Part shown: positions 1 to 7,289 of the stretch, piece after piece
Layout of the letters: each line of letters begins with the position of its first letter
Numbering within the stretch: the first letter of the stretch is position 1
Assembly (NCBI RefSeq): GCF_034058155.1
Contig: NZ_CP139148.1
Span: forward strand, 1,426,001 to 1,490,000
DNA from: Flavobacterium sp. KACC 22761
GTDB lineage: Bacteria; Bacteroidota; Bacteroidia; Flavobacteriales; Flavobacteriaceae
Direction: 5' to 3'
Length of the DNA: 64,000 nt
Notes under the pieces: generated by a model
What the model saw: the letters and a program-made list of their open reading frames with translations, nothing else
The model's database searches: none
What the model was told of the DNA's origin: nothing
Program-made: the position numbers and the translations under genes

Positions 1-216
1 ATCAATGATCATCAATTGACAAAAAGCAAATTTGAATGGCAAGAAGGTTATGGCGTTTTTTCATATAGTAAATCTCATATTGATGCCGTTTTTAAATATA
101 TCGCCAATCAAGAAGAACATCACAAAAAACAAAACTTCAAAGACGAATACTCCTATTTTCTGAATAAATACAATGTCAAATATGATGAAAAATGCGTTTT
201 TGAAAATTTGATATAA
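1..216 (+). CDS. IS200-like / REP-associated tyrosine transposase, C-terminal part (cut by window edge)
   Basis: The frame is open from base 1, so the N-terminal part lies outside the window. The visible 71 residues carry the typical tail of the IS200-like (Y1, HUH) transposase family: FEWQEGYGVFS, then a helix with the probable catalytic tyrosine (HIDAVFKYIANQEEHH). Single-copy proteins of this type (RAYTs) are domesticated relatives of IS200/IS605 transposases and act on REP palindromes. That fits the palindromes lying directly after its stop codon (224-340). It is similar over the same region to the broken copy at 14934-15365. The HUH motif would be upstream and cannot be checked here. Confidence 0.8.
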   Translation: MNDHQLTKSKFEWQEGYGVFSYSKSHIDAVFKYIANQEEHHKKQNFKDEYSYFLNKYNVKYDEKCVFENLI

Positions 217-223
217 ATACAAC

Positions 224-340
224 ATATCTAAATCGGACCAAAGTCCAACCTTACAATATGGCTAGAGCGGATGGCTCTTTTCTAAAGTTCCGCAGGAACG
301 ATTTATTTTGTAGAGCTGGACTTCAGTCCAGTTTAGATAT
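224..340. repeat. REP-like palindrome cluster after the RAYT tail
   Basis: Four short palindromes lie in tandem: GGAC-CAAA-GTCC (235-246), AGAGC-N5-GCTCT (264-278), GTTCC-GCA-GGAAC (287-299) and CTGGACT-TC-AGTCCAG (316-331). The first and last are in inverted orientation. They are flanked by an outer inverted repeat, ATATCTAAAT (224-233) against TTTAGATAT (332-340), so the block could fold as one structure. This is the layout of BIME-type REP pairs that accompany RAYT genes. The assignment to this RAYT is inference from adjacency. Confidence 0.65.
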
Positions 341-412
341 ATGTGATTTTCCGCAATAAATTAATACACACAAACCTTCTTAATTCAAATTCTTTCTTAG
401 GTAAATAATTTC

Positions 413-420
413 TAACTTTG
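413..420 (+). promoter_or_regulatory. -7 promoter box of the fumarase gene
   Basis: TAACTTTG matches the Bacteroidota -7 consensus TAnnTTTG and ends 15 bases before the ATG at 436. No clear -33 TTG is seen at the usual distance. Confidence 0.55.
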
Positions 421-435
421 TAAAAAAACAAAACA

Positions 436-2040
436 ATGATTGATTTTATATACCAAGATCCTTATCCAATTTTGAAGGATGAGACAGAATACCGCAAAAT
501 CACTTCTGATTTTGTAAAAGTTGAAAAATTTGGAGACCGCGAAATTTTGACTGTAGATCCAAAAGGTTTAGAATTATTAGCCGAAGAAGCTCTTACAGAT
601 GTTTCGTTTATGTTGAGAACGACACATTTACAAAAACTAAGAAACATTCTTGACGATCCAGAAGCAACTGATAACGATCGTTTTGTAGCTTATAATTTAT
701 TGCAAAATGCATCAGTTGCAGCCGAAGGTCAGTTGCCAAGTTGCCAGGATACTGGAACTGCAATTGTAATGGCAAAAAAAGGCGAAAACATTTTTACAGG
801 TGTTGATGATGCAGAATGGTTGAGCAAAGGAATCTTTAATACGTACCAAAAACGCAACTTACGTTATTCACAAATCGTTCCGATTTCAATGTTTGAAGAG
901 AAGAATTCAGGTTCAAACCTTCCAGCGCAAATTGATATTTATGCTAAAAAAGGAGCTTCATACGAGTTCTTGTTTATGGCAAAAGGTGGAGGATCTGCGA
1001 ATAAAACTTATTTATATCAGCAAACAAAATCATTATTGAATGACAAATCTTTGGATGCATTTATTCGTGCAAAAATCAAAGATTTAGGAACTTCGGCTTG
1101 TCCTCCTTATCACTTGGCTTTAGTAATTGGTGGAACTTCTGCGGAAGCGAACTTAAGCGCTGTCAAAAAAGCGTCTGCTGGATATTATGATCATTTGCCA
1201 ACTTCAGGAAATATGGCTGGCCAGGCATTTCGTGATTTAGAGTGGGAAGAACGCGTTCAGAAAATCTGCCAAGAAAGTGAAATTGGAGCTCAATTTGGAG
1301 GAAAATATTTCACACACGATGTGCGTGTAATTCGTTTGCCTCGTCACGCAGCTTCTTGTCCAGTTGGATTAGGCGTTTCTTGTTCGGCAGATAGAAACAT
1401 CAAAGGAAAAATTACAAAAGACGGAATCTTTGTTGAGCAATTGGAAGTAAATCCGAAACAATTTTTACCAGAAACTGCGCCACATTTAGAAGCACCGGTT
1501 GAAGTTAATTTAGATCAGCCGATGGCAGATATTTTGGCTAAATTGTCTCAATATCCAATTAAAACACGTTTAAAATTAAACGGAACTGTTATTGTTGCTA
1601 GAGATATTGCTCACGCAAAAATCAAAGAATTATTAGATGCCGGAAAACCAATGCCGGAATATTTCAAAAATCACCCAGTTTATTACGCTGGTCCAGCAAA
1701 AACTCCGGAAGGAATGGCCTCAGGAAGTTTTGGACCAACAACTGCTGGACGTATGGACGTTTATGTTGATGAGTTCCAGAAAAACGGCGGAAGTATGGTA
1801 ATGTTGGCAAAAGGAAACCGTACAAAACAAGTTACAGATGCCTGCAACAAATACGGCGGATTTTATTTAGGTTCTATTGGAGGTCCTGCAGCTATTTTGG
1901 CACAAGATAACATCTTGAAAGTTGAAGTAGTTGATTTTGAAGAATTAGGAATGGAAGCTGTTCGTAAAATTACAGTAAAAGATTTCCCTGCTTTTATCAT
2001 TACAGATGACAAAGGGAATGATTTCTTTGAGAATTTATAA
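436..2040 (+). CDS. fum: class I fumarate hydratase (iron-sulfur type)
   Basis: The 534-residue product has the length and sequence of single-chain, oxygen-sensitive class I fumarases, which hydrate fumarate to L-malate in the TCA cycle. Cysteines expected to hold the [4Fe-4S] cluster appear in [10 protein letters not shown] (C103), TSACPPYH and [13 protein letters not shown]. The C-terminal half carries the beta-domain signature GPTTAGRMD. The ATG at 436 follows an A-rich stretch and a -7 box. The gene stands alone and ends at a bidirectional terminator facing the PAS gene. Class I rather than class II is certain from the absence of the aspartase/fumarase superfamily signature and the presence of these cysteine motifs. 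Confidence 0.95.
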   Translation: MIDFIYQDPYPILKDETEYRKITSDFVKVEKFGDREILTVDPKGLELLAEEALTDVSFMLRTTHLQKLRNILDDPEATDNDRFVAYNLLQNASVAAEGQLPSCQDTGTAIVMAKKGENIFTGVDDAEWLSKGIFNTYQKRNLRYSQIVPISMFEEKNSGSNLPAQIDIYAKKGASYEFLFMAKGGGSANKTYLYQQTKSLLNDKSLDAFIRAKIKDLGTSACPPYHLALVIGGTSAEANLSAVKKASAGYYDHLPTSGNMAGQAFRDLEWEERVQKICQESEIGAQFGGKYFTHDVRVIRLPRHAASCPVGLGVSCSADRNIKGKITKDGIFVEQLEVNPKQFLPETAPHLEAPVEVNLDQPMADILAKLSQYPIKTRLKLNGTVIVARDIAHAKIKELLDAGKPMPEYFKNHPVYYAGPAKTPEGMASGSFGPTTAGRMDVYVDEFQKNGGSMVMLAKGNRTKQVTDACNKYGGFYLGSIGGPAAILAQDNILKVEVVDFEELGMEAVRKITVKDFPAFIITDDKGNDFFENL

Positions 2041-2178
2041 TCTAAGACACTGAGGCTCTAAGAAACTAAGATTCTAAGTTTTCTTTTTCCATAAAAAAAA
2101 CCGCCCAAAAGGCGGTTTTTTTATTTTCTTATAAATTATTTTCCTCGCGACTTAGTGTCTTTGTGGCAAAAACTAAGC
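2041..2178. repeat. degenerate word-repeat arms flanking a terminator
   Basis: The left side (2041-2079) is built of words such as CTAAGACA, CTAAGAAA and CTAAGATT. The right side (about 2146-2178) holds ACTTAGTGTCTTTGTGGC and an ACTAAG word, partly complementary to the left. A G+C-rich terminator hairpin sits between them. The same arm-terminator-arm layout occurs at 5311-5436 and 25527-25694, each time between convergent genes. Confidence 0.5.
2099..2117. terminator. bidirectional terminator between fumarase and PAS genes
   Basis: The stem AACCGCC/GGCGGTT with loop CAAAA is flanked by a run of eight A on the left and seven T on the right, so it can stop transcription from either side. The same hairpin sequence recurs at 5356-5379. 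Confidence 0.85.
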
Positions 2179-2673
2179 ACTCAAAGCATTTTTCTCAAAG
2201 GCAATAAAATGCGATACTTCACCTTTAAAATTATAAACGGGAAAACCATTGATATGGCAACTGTACACTTTTCCGTTTTTTTTATAGTTTTCGATAGTCT
2301 TTTCAAAAGAAGTCTTTAACTGAATTGCTTCTCTTATTTCTTTCAATGCTGTTGGGCAAGTTTCTGGGCCTTGAAACATCTTTGGAGTATTTCCTAAAAC
2401 TTCGGCTTCAGTATAACCTGTCATTCTTTTAATTTTGCTTGAAGCAAAAACGATTTTTAAATTTAAATCAGTTACTACAATCACTTCATTTTTAATGCGT
2501 TCTTCTATTTTCAACCCTTTTTCATTCCAGGAATATTGGGCCGAAATCTGATGCATTTTTTTCAAATCAGAAGCAATGGCTTTCAATTCGTTTACATATT
2601 CGTAGTGAAAATCCCATGCCAAAATAGGAACCGAATAACGATAAGAAGCATCTTCAAGGTCGGAATTTTTCAT
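2173..2673 (-). CDS. single PAS-domain protein, LOV-like without the flavin cysteine
   Basis: This 166-residue protein has one PAS domain (about residues 65-160) and no output domain. The core resembles LOV/PYP-type PAS domains (TGYTEAEVLGN, then FEKTIENYKKNG and a C-terminal VSHFIAFEKN). At the place of the LOV photoactive motif (N-C-R-F-L-Q-G) it reads NTPKMFQG, so the adduct-forming cysteine is missing. The ATG at 2673 is chosen over a longer frame starting at 2715 because a -7 box lies between them. It could bind a heme, flavin or small ligand, or act as a protein-interaction module; the sequence does not say which. Confidence 0.8.
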   Translation of the reverse strand: MKNSDLEDASYRYSVPILAWDFHYEYVNELKAIASDLKKMHQISAQYSWNEKGLKIEERIKNEVIVVTDLNLKIVFASSKIKRMTGYTEAEVLGNTPKMFQGPETCPTALKEIREAIQLKTSFEKTIENYKKNGKVYSCHINGFPVYNFKGEVSHFIAFEKNALSA

Positions 2674-2703
2674 TTGGAGTGATTTAATTGATATCTTTTC
2701 TCT

Positions 2704-2711
2704 CAAAGATA
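2704..2711 (-). promoter_or_regulatory. -7 promoter box of the PAS gene
   Basis: On the minus strand this reads TATCTTTG (TAnnTTTG). It places the transcription start downstream of the longer frame's first codon and so decides the start at 2673. Confidence 0.5.
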
Positions 2712-2767
2712 GCACGAAAACTTGAACTTTTTTTACGGAAAACCGTATTTTTAAATATTATAACAAA

Positions 2768-3850
2768 TCAAAAAGAAAATTTTAACTGGACAACAACAGC
2801 CTTCTTTTCTTCTGTGTTTAAGTTACTTAACGAAATTCCGAGTAATCTAACAGAATCTTTCATGCGTTCCTGATAAAGCAATTCTTCGACAACTTCTAAA
2901 ATCAAACTTTTATCAGAAATAAAATACGGAAGTGTTTTGCTCCGCGTCTGTTGTGTAAAATCACTGTATTTAATTTTCAGCGTCACTGTTTTGCCTGAAA
3001 TCTTATGCTTTTTCAAACGCTTTTCAAGTGATCCGGCAATTTTTTCAAGCTGTTCGAGCATGAATATTTCAGAGGATAAGTTGATATCAAAAGTATGTTC
3101 GGCCGCGACCGATTTTGTGATGCGATGCGGTTTTACTTCGCTGTTATGAATGCCCCGAACCACTTTATAATAAAAAGCACCCGATTTTCCGAAATGTTTT
3201 TCTAAGAATTCTTCCGTTTTGCTTTTTAAATCGGCTCCCGTGAAAATTCCGAGTTGATACATTTTTTCAGTCGTTACTTTTCCAACTCCGTAAAACTTCC
3301 GAATTGGCAATTCTTCTAAAAAAGCTAAAATCTCATCTGGATTTACCGTTTTCTGGCCATTCGGCTTATTTACATCGCTGGCAATTTTAGCTACAAATTT
3401 ATTGACTGAAATTCCTGCAGATGCTGTAAGTCCGACTTCATTTAAAATTCGGAGTCGGATTTCTTGTGCTAATAAACTGGCACTCGGATTTCCTTTTTTA
3501 TTTTGAGTTACATCCAAATAGGCTTCGTCAAGCGAAAGTGGCTCAACCAAATCAGTATATTCATGAAAAATTTTATGAATTTTAGAAGATATTTCTCTGT
3601 AGCGGTCAAATCTTGGGCGCACGAAAATAATTTCTGGACAATATTTTTTGGCCAAAACACCGCTTATGGCACTTCGAACACCAAATTTTCTTGCCTCATA
3701 ACTTGCCGCCGAAACTACTCCTCTATTTTCTGAACCTCCAACTGCAACAGGTTTTCCGCGTAAAGCTGGATTATCCATCTGCTCTACAGAAGCATAAAAA
3801 GCATCCATGTCAATATGGATAATTTTTCGATATGTAGGGGTTTCAGACAT
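2768..3850 (-). CDS. dinB: DNA polymerase IV (Y-family translesion polymerase)
   Basis: The 360-residue protein begins with the catalytic palm motif IIHIDMDAFYASVEQ and carries the second acidic motif LSLDEAYLDVT. Both are metal-binding sites of Y-family polymerases that copy past damaged bases. The helix-hairpin-helix region (PIRKFYGVGKVT) and a C-terminal little-finger domain follow. The length matches the family. The ATG at 3850 is the only sensible start. It is transcribed divergently from the phosphoesterase gene. No LexA-like operator is recognised in the 140-base gap. Confidence 0.95.
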   Translation of the reverse strand: MSETPTYRKIIHIDMDAFYASVEQMDNPALRGKPVAVGGSENRGVVSAASYEARKFGVRSAISGVLAKKYCPEIIFVRPRFDRYREISSKIHKIFHEYTDLVEPLSLDEAYLDVTQNKKGNPSASLLAQEIRLRILNEVGLTASAGISVNKFVAKIASDVNKPNGQKTVNPDEILAFLEELPIRKFYGVGKVTTEKMYQLGIFTGADLKSKTEEFLEKHFGKSGAFYYKVVRGIHNSEVKPHRITKSVAAEHTFDINLSSEIFMLEQLEKIAGSLEKRLKKHKISGKTVTLKIKYSDFTQQTRSKTLPYFISDKSLILEVVEELLYQERMKDSVRLLGISLSNLNTEEKKAVVVQLKFSF

Positions 3851-3957
3851 GCTACAAATTTAAACAGTAAAGCCATAAAAAAACGCTGGCAATAGTTATA
3901 AATAGTATCAATTTTTAAAGATTAACAACTAAATGATTCCAAACAAATCATTTTCTT

Positions 3958-3965
3958 TATTTTTG
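3958..3965 (+). promoter_or_regulatory. -7 promoter box of the phosphoesterase gene
   Basis: TATTTTTG matches TAnnTTTG, 25 bases before the ATG at 3991. Confidence 0.5.
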
Positions 3966-3990
3966 TAATCCTTACCCGAAAATTTAAAAA

Positions 3991-4725
3991 ATGCGAACAT
4001 TTGTTATAGGCGACATACACGGAGGATTACGCGCACTTGAGCAAGTGTTGAATAAAGCGAAAGTTACTACCGAAGATACTCTTATTTTTCTTGGCGATTA
4101 TGTGGATGGCTGGAGCCAATCTGCTGAAGTAATCGATTTTTTAATTGACCTTAAAAGCAAGCAAAAATGCATTTGCATTAGAGGAAATCATGATCAATTG
4201 GCCTTAGATTGGCTTGAAAACAGACATGAGGATTTTGATGAAGAAATGTGGTACAAACATGGCGGAAAAGCGACTGTTGAAGGATATTCTAAACTTTCTG
4301 AAGAAAAAAAGAAAACGCATATAGCCTTTTTAGAATCTTTGAAAGACTACTACCTTGATGACGAAAACCGACTTTTTGTTCATGCCGGCTTTACCAACTT
4401 AAATGGCGTTGTCTGGGAGTATTTTCCAAAATTATTTTACTGGGACAGAACACTTTGGGAATCGGCACTGGCTTTAAACCCAAATTTAAAACCAGATGAC
4501 TTATATTATCCAAAACGATTTATGGTTTATAAAGAAATTTATATTGGACATACACCTGTAACAAGAATTGGACAAACTGTTCCCGTAAACAAGGCATGTG
4601 TTTGGAATGTTGATACCGGCGCCGCGTTCAAAGGCCCTCTGACCATTTTGAATGTAGATACTAAAGAATTCTGGCAAAGTGAACCCTTAAACGAATTATA
4701 TCCTGACGAAAAAGGTAGGAATTAA
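3991..4725 (+). CDS. calcineurin-like metallophosphoesterase (PPP-type)
   Basis: The 244-residue product shows the metal-site signature of PPP-family phosphatases in order: GDIHG (residues 7-11), GDYVDG, RGNHDQL, a later HAGF and GHTPV. These residues bind two metal ions and hydrolyse phosphate esters. The substrate may be phosphoserine/threonine or a dinucleotide such as Ap4A; the sequence alone does not separate these. It is followed after 48 bases by a secreted protein gene that has its own -7 box, so the two are probably separate transcripts. Confidence 0.9.
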   Translation: MRTFVIGDIHGGLRALEQVLNKAKVTTEDTLIFLGDYVDGWSQSAEVIDFLIDLKSKQKCICIRGNHDQLALDWLENRHEDFDEEMWYKHGGKATVEGYSKLSEEKKKTHIAFLESLKDYYLDDENRLFVHAGFTNLNGVVWEYFPKLFYWDRTLWESALALNPNLKPDDLYYPKRFMVYKEIYIGHTPVTRIGQTVPVNKACVWNVDTGAAFKGPLTILNVDTKEFWQSEPLNELYPDEKGRN

Positions 4726-4737
4726 AATATTAAATTA

Positions 4738-4745
4738 TACATTTG
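4738..4745 (+). promoter_or_regulatory. -7 promoter box of the small barrel-like gene
   Basis: TACATTTG matches TAnnTTTG, 28 bases before the ATG at 4774. Confidence 0.5.
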
Positions 4746-4773
4746 CACCGCAAAATAATTAATATTTAAGTTT

Positions 4774-5301
4774 ATGAAAAAAGTTGTTACACTCTTGTTT
4801 TTAGTATCATTTGGATTTATTAATGCACAACAAGCTTTTAAAGGCAAAGGAGATATCAAAGTGAATGTTGGCGCTAATCTACAAGATGGTGGTTCTGGAA
4901 TTCAGGGTTCTGTTGATTTTGGTTTAGGAGAAAATTTCTCTTTTGGTTTTGTTTCAAATTATTTACTTGGTGTAAACAATTTTAATGGTATCTATGGTGA
5001 TCACCCAACTCCATACAATGATTACAAACCAGAATTCAAAGATCGTTTTGATGCAAAAGCAAGAATTAATGCTAACTTAAGCAGCGTTATTGGAATAGAG
5101 CAATTAGATGTTTATCCAGGTTTAAGTTTAGGTTTGAAAAATTTTGGAGGTCATGTTGGAGGACGTTATTTCTTTACTGAAGGATTTGGTGTTTTTACAG
5201 AAATTGGTTTCCCAATTGCAAAATACAGCAGTAATAACGATGTATTCGATCATTTAAACAATCAAGCTACTTTCAGTTTAGGAGCTTCATTTAATTTATA
5301 G
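4774..5301 (+). CDS. small secreted beta-barrel-like protein (DUF6646-like)
   Basis: A clear signal peptide (MKKVVTLLFLVSFGFINAQ) is followed by about 155 residues rich in glycine and alternating hydrophobic residues, for example GDIKVNVGANLQ, NFSFGFVSNYLLG and a last strand ending in FSLGASFNL. A C-terminal aromatic or hydrophobic strand is typical of outer-membrane barrels. It is strongly conserved in style with small Flavobacteriaceae barrel proteins, probably the DUF6646 family. The function is unknown. It is monocistronic and ends at a bidirectional terminator. Confidence 0.75.
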   Translation: MKKVVTLLFLVSFGFINAQQAFKGKGDIKVNVGANLQDGGSGIQGSVDFGLGENFSFGFVSNYLLGVNNFNGIYGDHPTPYNDYKPEFKDRFDAKARINANLSSVIGIEQLDVYPGLSLGLKNFGGHVGGRYFFTEGFGVFTEIGFPIAKYSSNNDVFDHLNNQATFSLGASFNL

Positions 5302-5310
5302 TAAACTTTT

Positions 5311-5436
5311 AAGTTCCAAAGGCTCAAAGTGGCAAAGGGACAAAGTTTAAAATATAAAACCGCCCAAATAGGCGGTTTTTTTTTACTTTTCTTCTAAATT
5401 ACTTTGTCCCTTTGCAACTTTGTTACTTTGTACCTA
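5311..5436. repeat. word-repeat inverted arms flanking a terminator
   Basis: The left arm (5311-5350) is made of CAAAG-containing words (AAGTGGCAAAGGGACAAAGT). The right arm (5395-5436) contains the near-complement (ACTTTGTCCCTTTGCAACTT). A terminator hairpin lies at the centre. The genes on both sides converge. Confidence 0.7.
5356..5379. terminator. bidirectional terminator between the barrel gene and scoB
   Basis: The stem AAAACCGCC/GGCGGTTTT has a six-base loop and a downstream T run. It is nearly the same hairpin as at 2099-2117. Confidence 0.85.
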
Positions 5437-5438
5437 AT

Positions 5439-6095
5439 CTAAAAAATCATTTCAGGAATTTCGCCTTCAATAATCAAATCAGCTTCGGTTGAGGCGATGA
5501 TGTGCTCAACTGAAACATCTGGCGCGCGTTCTAAGAGCTTAAAACCATTTTCAGTCACTTCTAGAACCGCAAGCTCAGTTACAACCTTTTTAACGCATCC
5601 TACGCCCGTTAATGGCAAAGTGCATTTTTTTAAGATTTTAGATTCTCCTGCTTTGTTCACGTGCATCATAGCAACAATGATATTTTCGGCAGAAGCCACT
5701 AAATCCATTGCACCGCCCATTCCTTTTACCATTTTGCCCGGAATCTTCCAATTGGCAATATCTCCGTTTTCAGAAACTTCCATTGCTCCCAAAATAGTTA
5801 AATCCACTTTTTGGCTTCGAATCATTCCGAAACTAAAAGCCGAATCAAAAAAACTCGCGCCCGGAAGCGTCGTAATGGTTTGCTTTCCTGCATTAATAAT
5901 ATCTGCGTCTTCTTCTCCGGCAAAAGGGAAAGGCCCCATTCCGAGAACGCCGTTTTCACTTTGAAACTCAACAGCAATATCTTCTCTAACGTAATTGGCA
6001 ACCAGAGTTGGAATCCCAATTCCAAGGTTTACAAAATATCTGTCTTTTACTTCTTTAGCAATTCGTTTTGCTATATCTTCTTTACTAAGTGCCAT
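5439..6095 (-). CDS. scoB: 3-oxoacid CoA-transferase subunit B
   Basis: The 218-residue beta subunit transfers CoA from succinyl-CoA (or another acyl-CoA) to a 3-oxoacid such as acetoacetate. The catalytic glutamate lies in the family signature QSENGVLGMGP. A glycine-rich NLGIGIPTLV motif follows the N-terminal AKRIAKEV helix. The length is normal for the split bacterial enzyme. Its partner subunit A lies 98 bases upstream on the same strand, so the two form an operon and an alpha2-beta2 enzyme. The exact 3-oxoacid substrate cannot be read from the sequence. Confidence 0.93.
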   Translation of the reverse strand: MALSKEDIAKRIAKEVKDRYFVNLGIGIPTLVANYVREDIAVEFQSENGVLGMGPFPFAGEEDADIINAGKQTITTLPGASFFDSAFSFGMIRSQKVDLTILGAMEVSENGDIANWKIPGKMVKGMGGAMDLVASAENIIVAMMHVNKAGESKILKKCTLPLTGVGCVKKVVTELAVLEVTENGFKLLERAPDVSVEHIIASTEADLIIEGEIPEMIF

Positions 6096-6193
6096 AATAA
6101 TGTGTCAATTTTTTAATGTGCCGATTAGTCAATTTGATAATTAGATAATTATATAGATTACGCAAGACATTTTCTAATTATCACATTTTCTAA

Positions 6194-6892
6194 TTATCTA
6201 ATTCTAACGGTACGTTGTTCAATTCTCTTTTCGAATTTCTCTCCCTGAAAAATACGCTGCACCATAATTCCCGGGATGTGAATTTGATTTGGATCTAAAG
6301 TCCCAACAGGAACCAATTCTTCAACCTCGGCAATAGTAATTTTTCCCGCACCGGCCATACAAGCGTTAAAATTTCTCGCTGTTCCTTTAAAAATCAGATT
6401 TCCTGCTTCGTCGCCTTTCCACGCTTTTACAATTGAAAAATCAGCTCTGAAAGCTTCTTCCATAATATGCATTTTTCCGTTGAATTCGCGCGCTTCTTTT
6501 CCTTCGGCAACTTCTGTCCCGTAACCTGCTGGTGTAAAGAAAGCTGGAATTCCGGCTTGAGCCGCACGACATCTTTCTGCTAAAGTTCCTTGCGGCGTAA
6601 GTTCGACTTCTAATTCTCCTGAAAGCATCTGGCGTTCAAACTCGGCATTTTCTCCCACATAAGATGAAATCATTTTCTTGATTTGTTTTTTCTGCAAAAG
6701 CAATCCCAATCCAAAATCATCTACTCCTGCATTATTCGAAATGCAAGTCAAATCTGAAATTGAAGTATTTACCAATGCCGCAATAGTATTTTCAGGAATT
6801 CCACATAATCCGAAACCGCCAAACATGATTGTCATGCCACTTTCAATTCCTTGAATTGCCTCATGAACATTATTTACTTTTTTTGTTATCAT
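6194..6892 (-). CDS. scoA: 3-oxoacid CoA-transferase subunit A
   Basis: The 232-residue alpha subunit carries the CoA-transferase family I signature [13 protein letters not shown] and the CoA-binding type segments [13 protein letters not shown] and [15 protein letters not shown]. It pairs with the downstream beta subunit. Normal length and a good ATG start. The 98-base spacer between the two genes is AT-rich, with TAATTATCTAATT-like words that can pair, but no terminator. Confidence 0.93.
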   Translation of the reverse strand: MITKKVNNVHEAIQGIESGMTIMFGGFGLCGIPENTIAALVNTSISDLTCISNNAGVDDFGLGLLLQKKQIKKMISSYVGENAEFERQMLSGELEVELTPQGTLAERCRAAQAGIPAFFTPAGYGTEVAEGKEAREFNGKMHIMEEAFRADFSIVKAWKGDEAGNLIFKGTARNFNACMAGAGKITIAEVEELVPVGTLDPNQIHIPGIMVQRIFQGEKFEKRIEQRTVRIR

Positions 6893-7076
6893 AACAAAGT
6901 GTCTTTATTACTGTATATTTTTGATAAAAATAAGATTTTTAGATTTAATTATAACGATTTCGTAATGATTTTGGCGAATTTAATTTTAACCACTTTAATT
7001 GTCAATATTCAACAGTATATAAATATATCTCATAGAGATTAAATATCGATAGAAAATTTATTGCCAATGTTGTTTT

Positions 7077-7194
7077 GTCCCGTACGGACTGTATGTGAAA
7101 TTAATTAACAATCTTAAAAGATGTAGTCCCTACGGGACATCTTCGAAATCTTATCATTCAATGTTTTCTACCAATATTTAACTCCTGACGGAGT
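7077..7194. repeat. REP-like palindromes in the scoA-pbp1A gap
   Basis: The 397-base gap between the scoA start and the PBP1A stop holds no gene that I can support. It carries two inverted copies of a GTCCC..GGGAC palindrome (7077-7092 and 7126-7138, the second reading GTCCCTACGGGAC) and a separate ACTCC-TGAC-GGAGT palindrome (7181-7194). The last is of the same type as CTCCGCTGGAG at 54021 and 54071. Confidence 0.6.
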
Positions 7195-7220
7195 ATTTAT
7201 GTAAAGCCTCGTGACAAAAA

Positions 7221-7266
7221 AAATCCTTTTGTATTCTTCCAGATTTAGAAGAATACAAAAGGATTT
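7221..7266 (-). terminator. strong terminator of the ricT-gldH-pbp1A operon
   Basis: A perfect 19-base-pair stem (7221-7239 with 7248-7266) and an 8-base loop. On the minus strand the hairpin is followed by a run of eight T. It lies 24 bases past the PBP1A stop. Confidence 0.9.
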
Positions 7267-7289
7267 ATTATTTAAAAAACGAAACGAAA

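Noticed and set aside
5497..5964. 155-residue frame opposite scoB
   Set aside because: It mirrors conserved scoB codons; no independent evidence.
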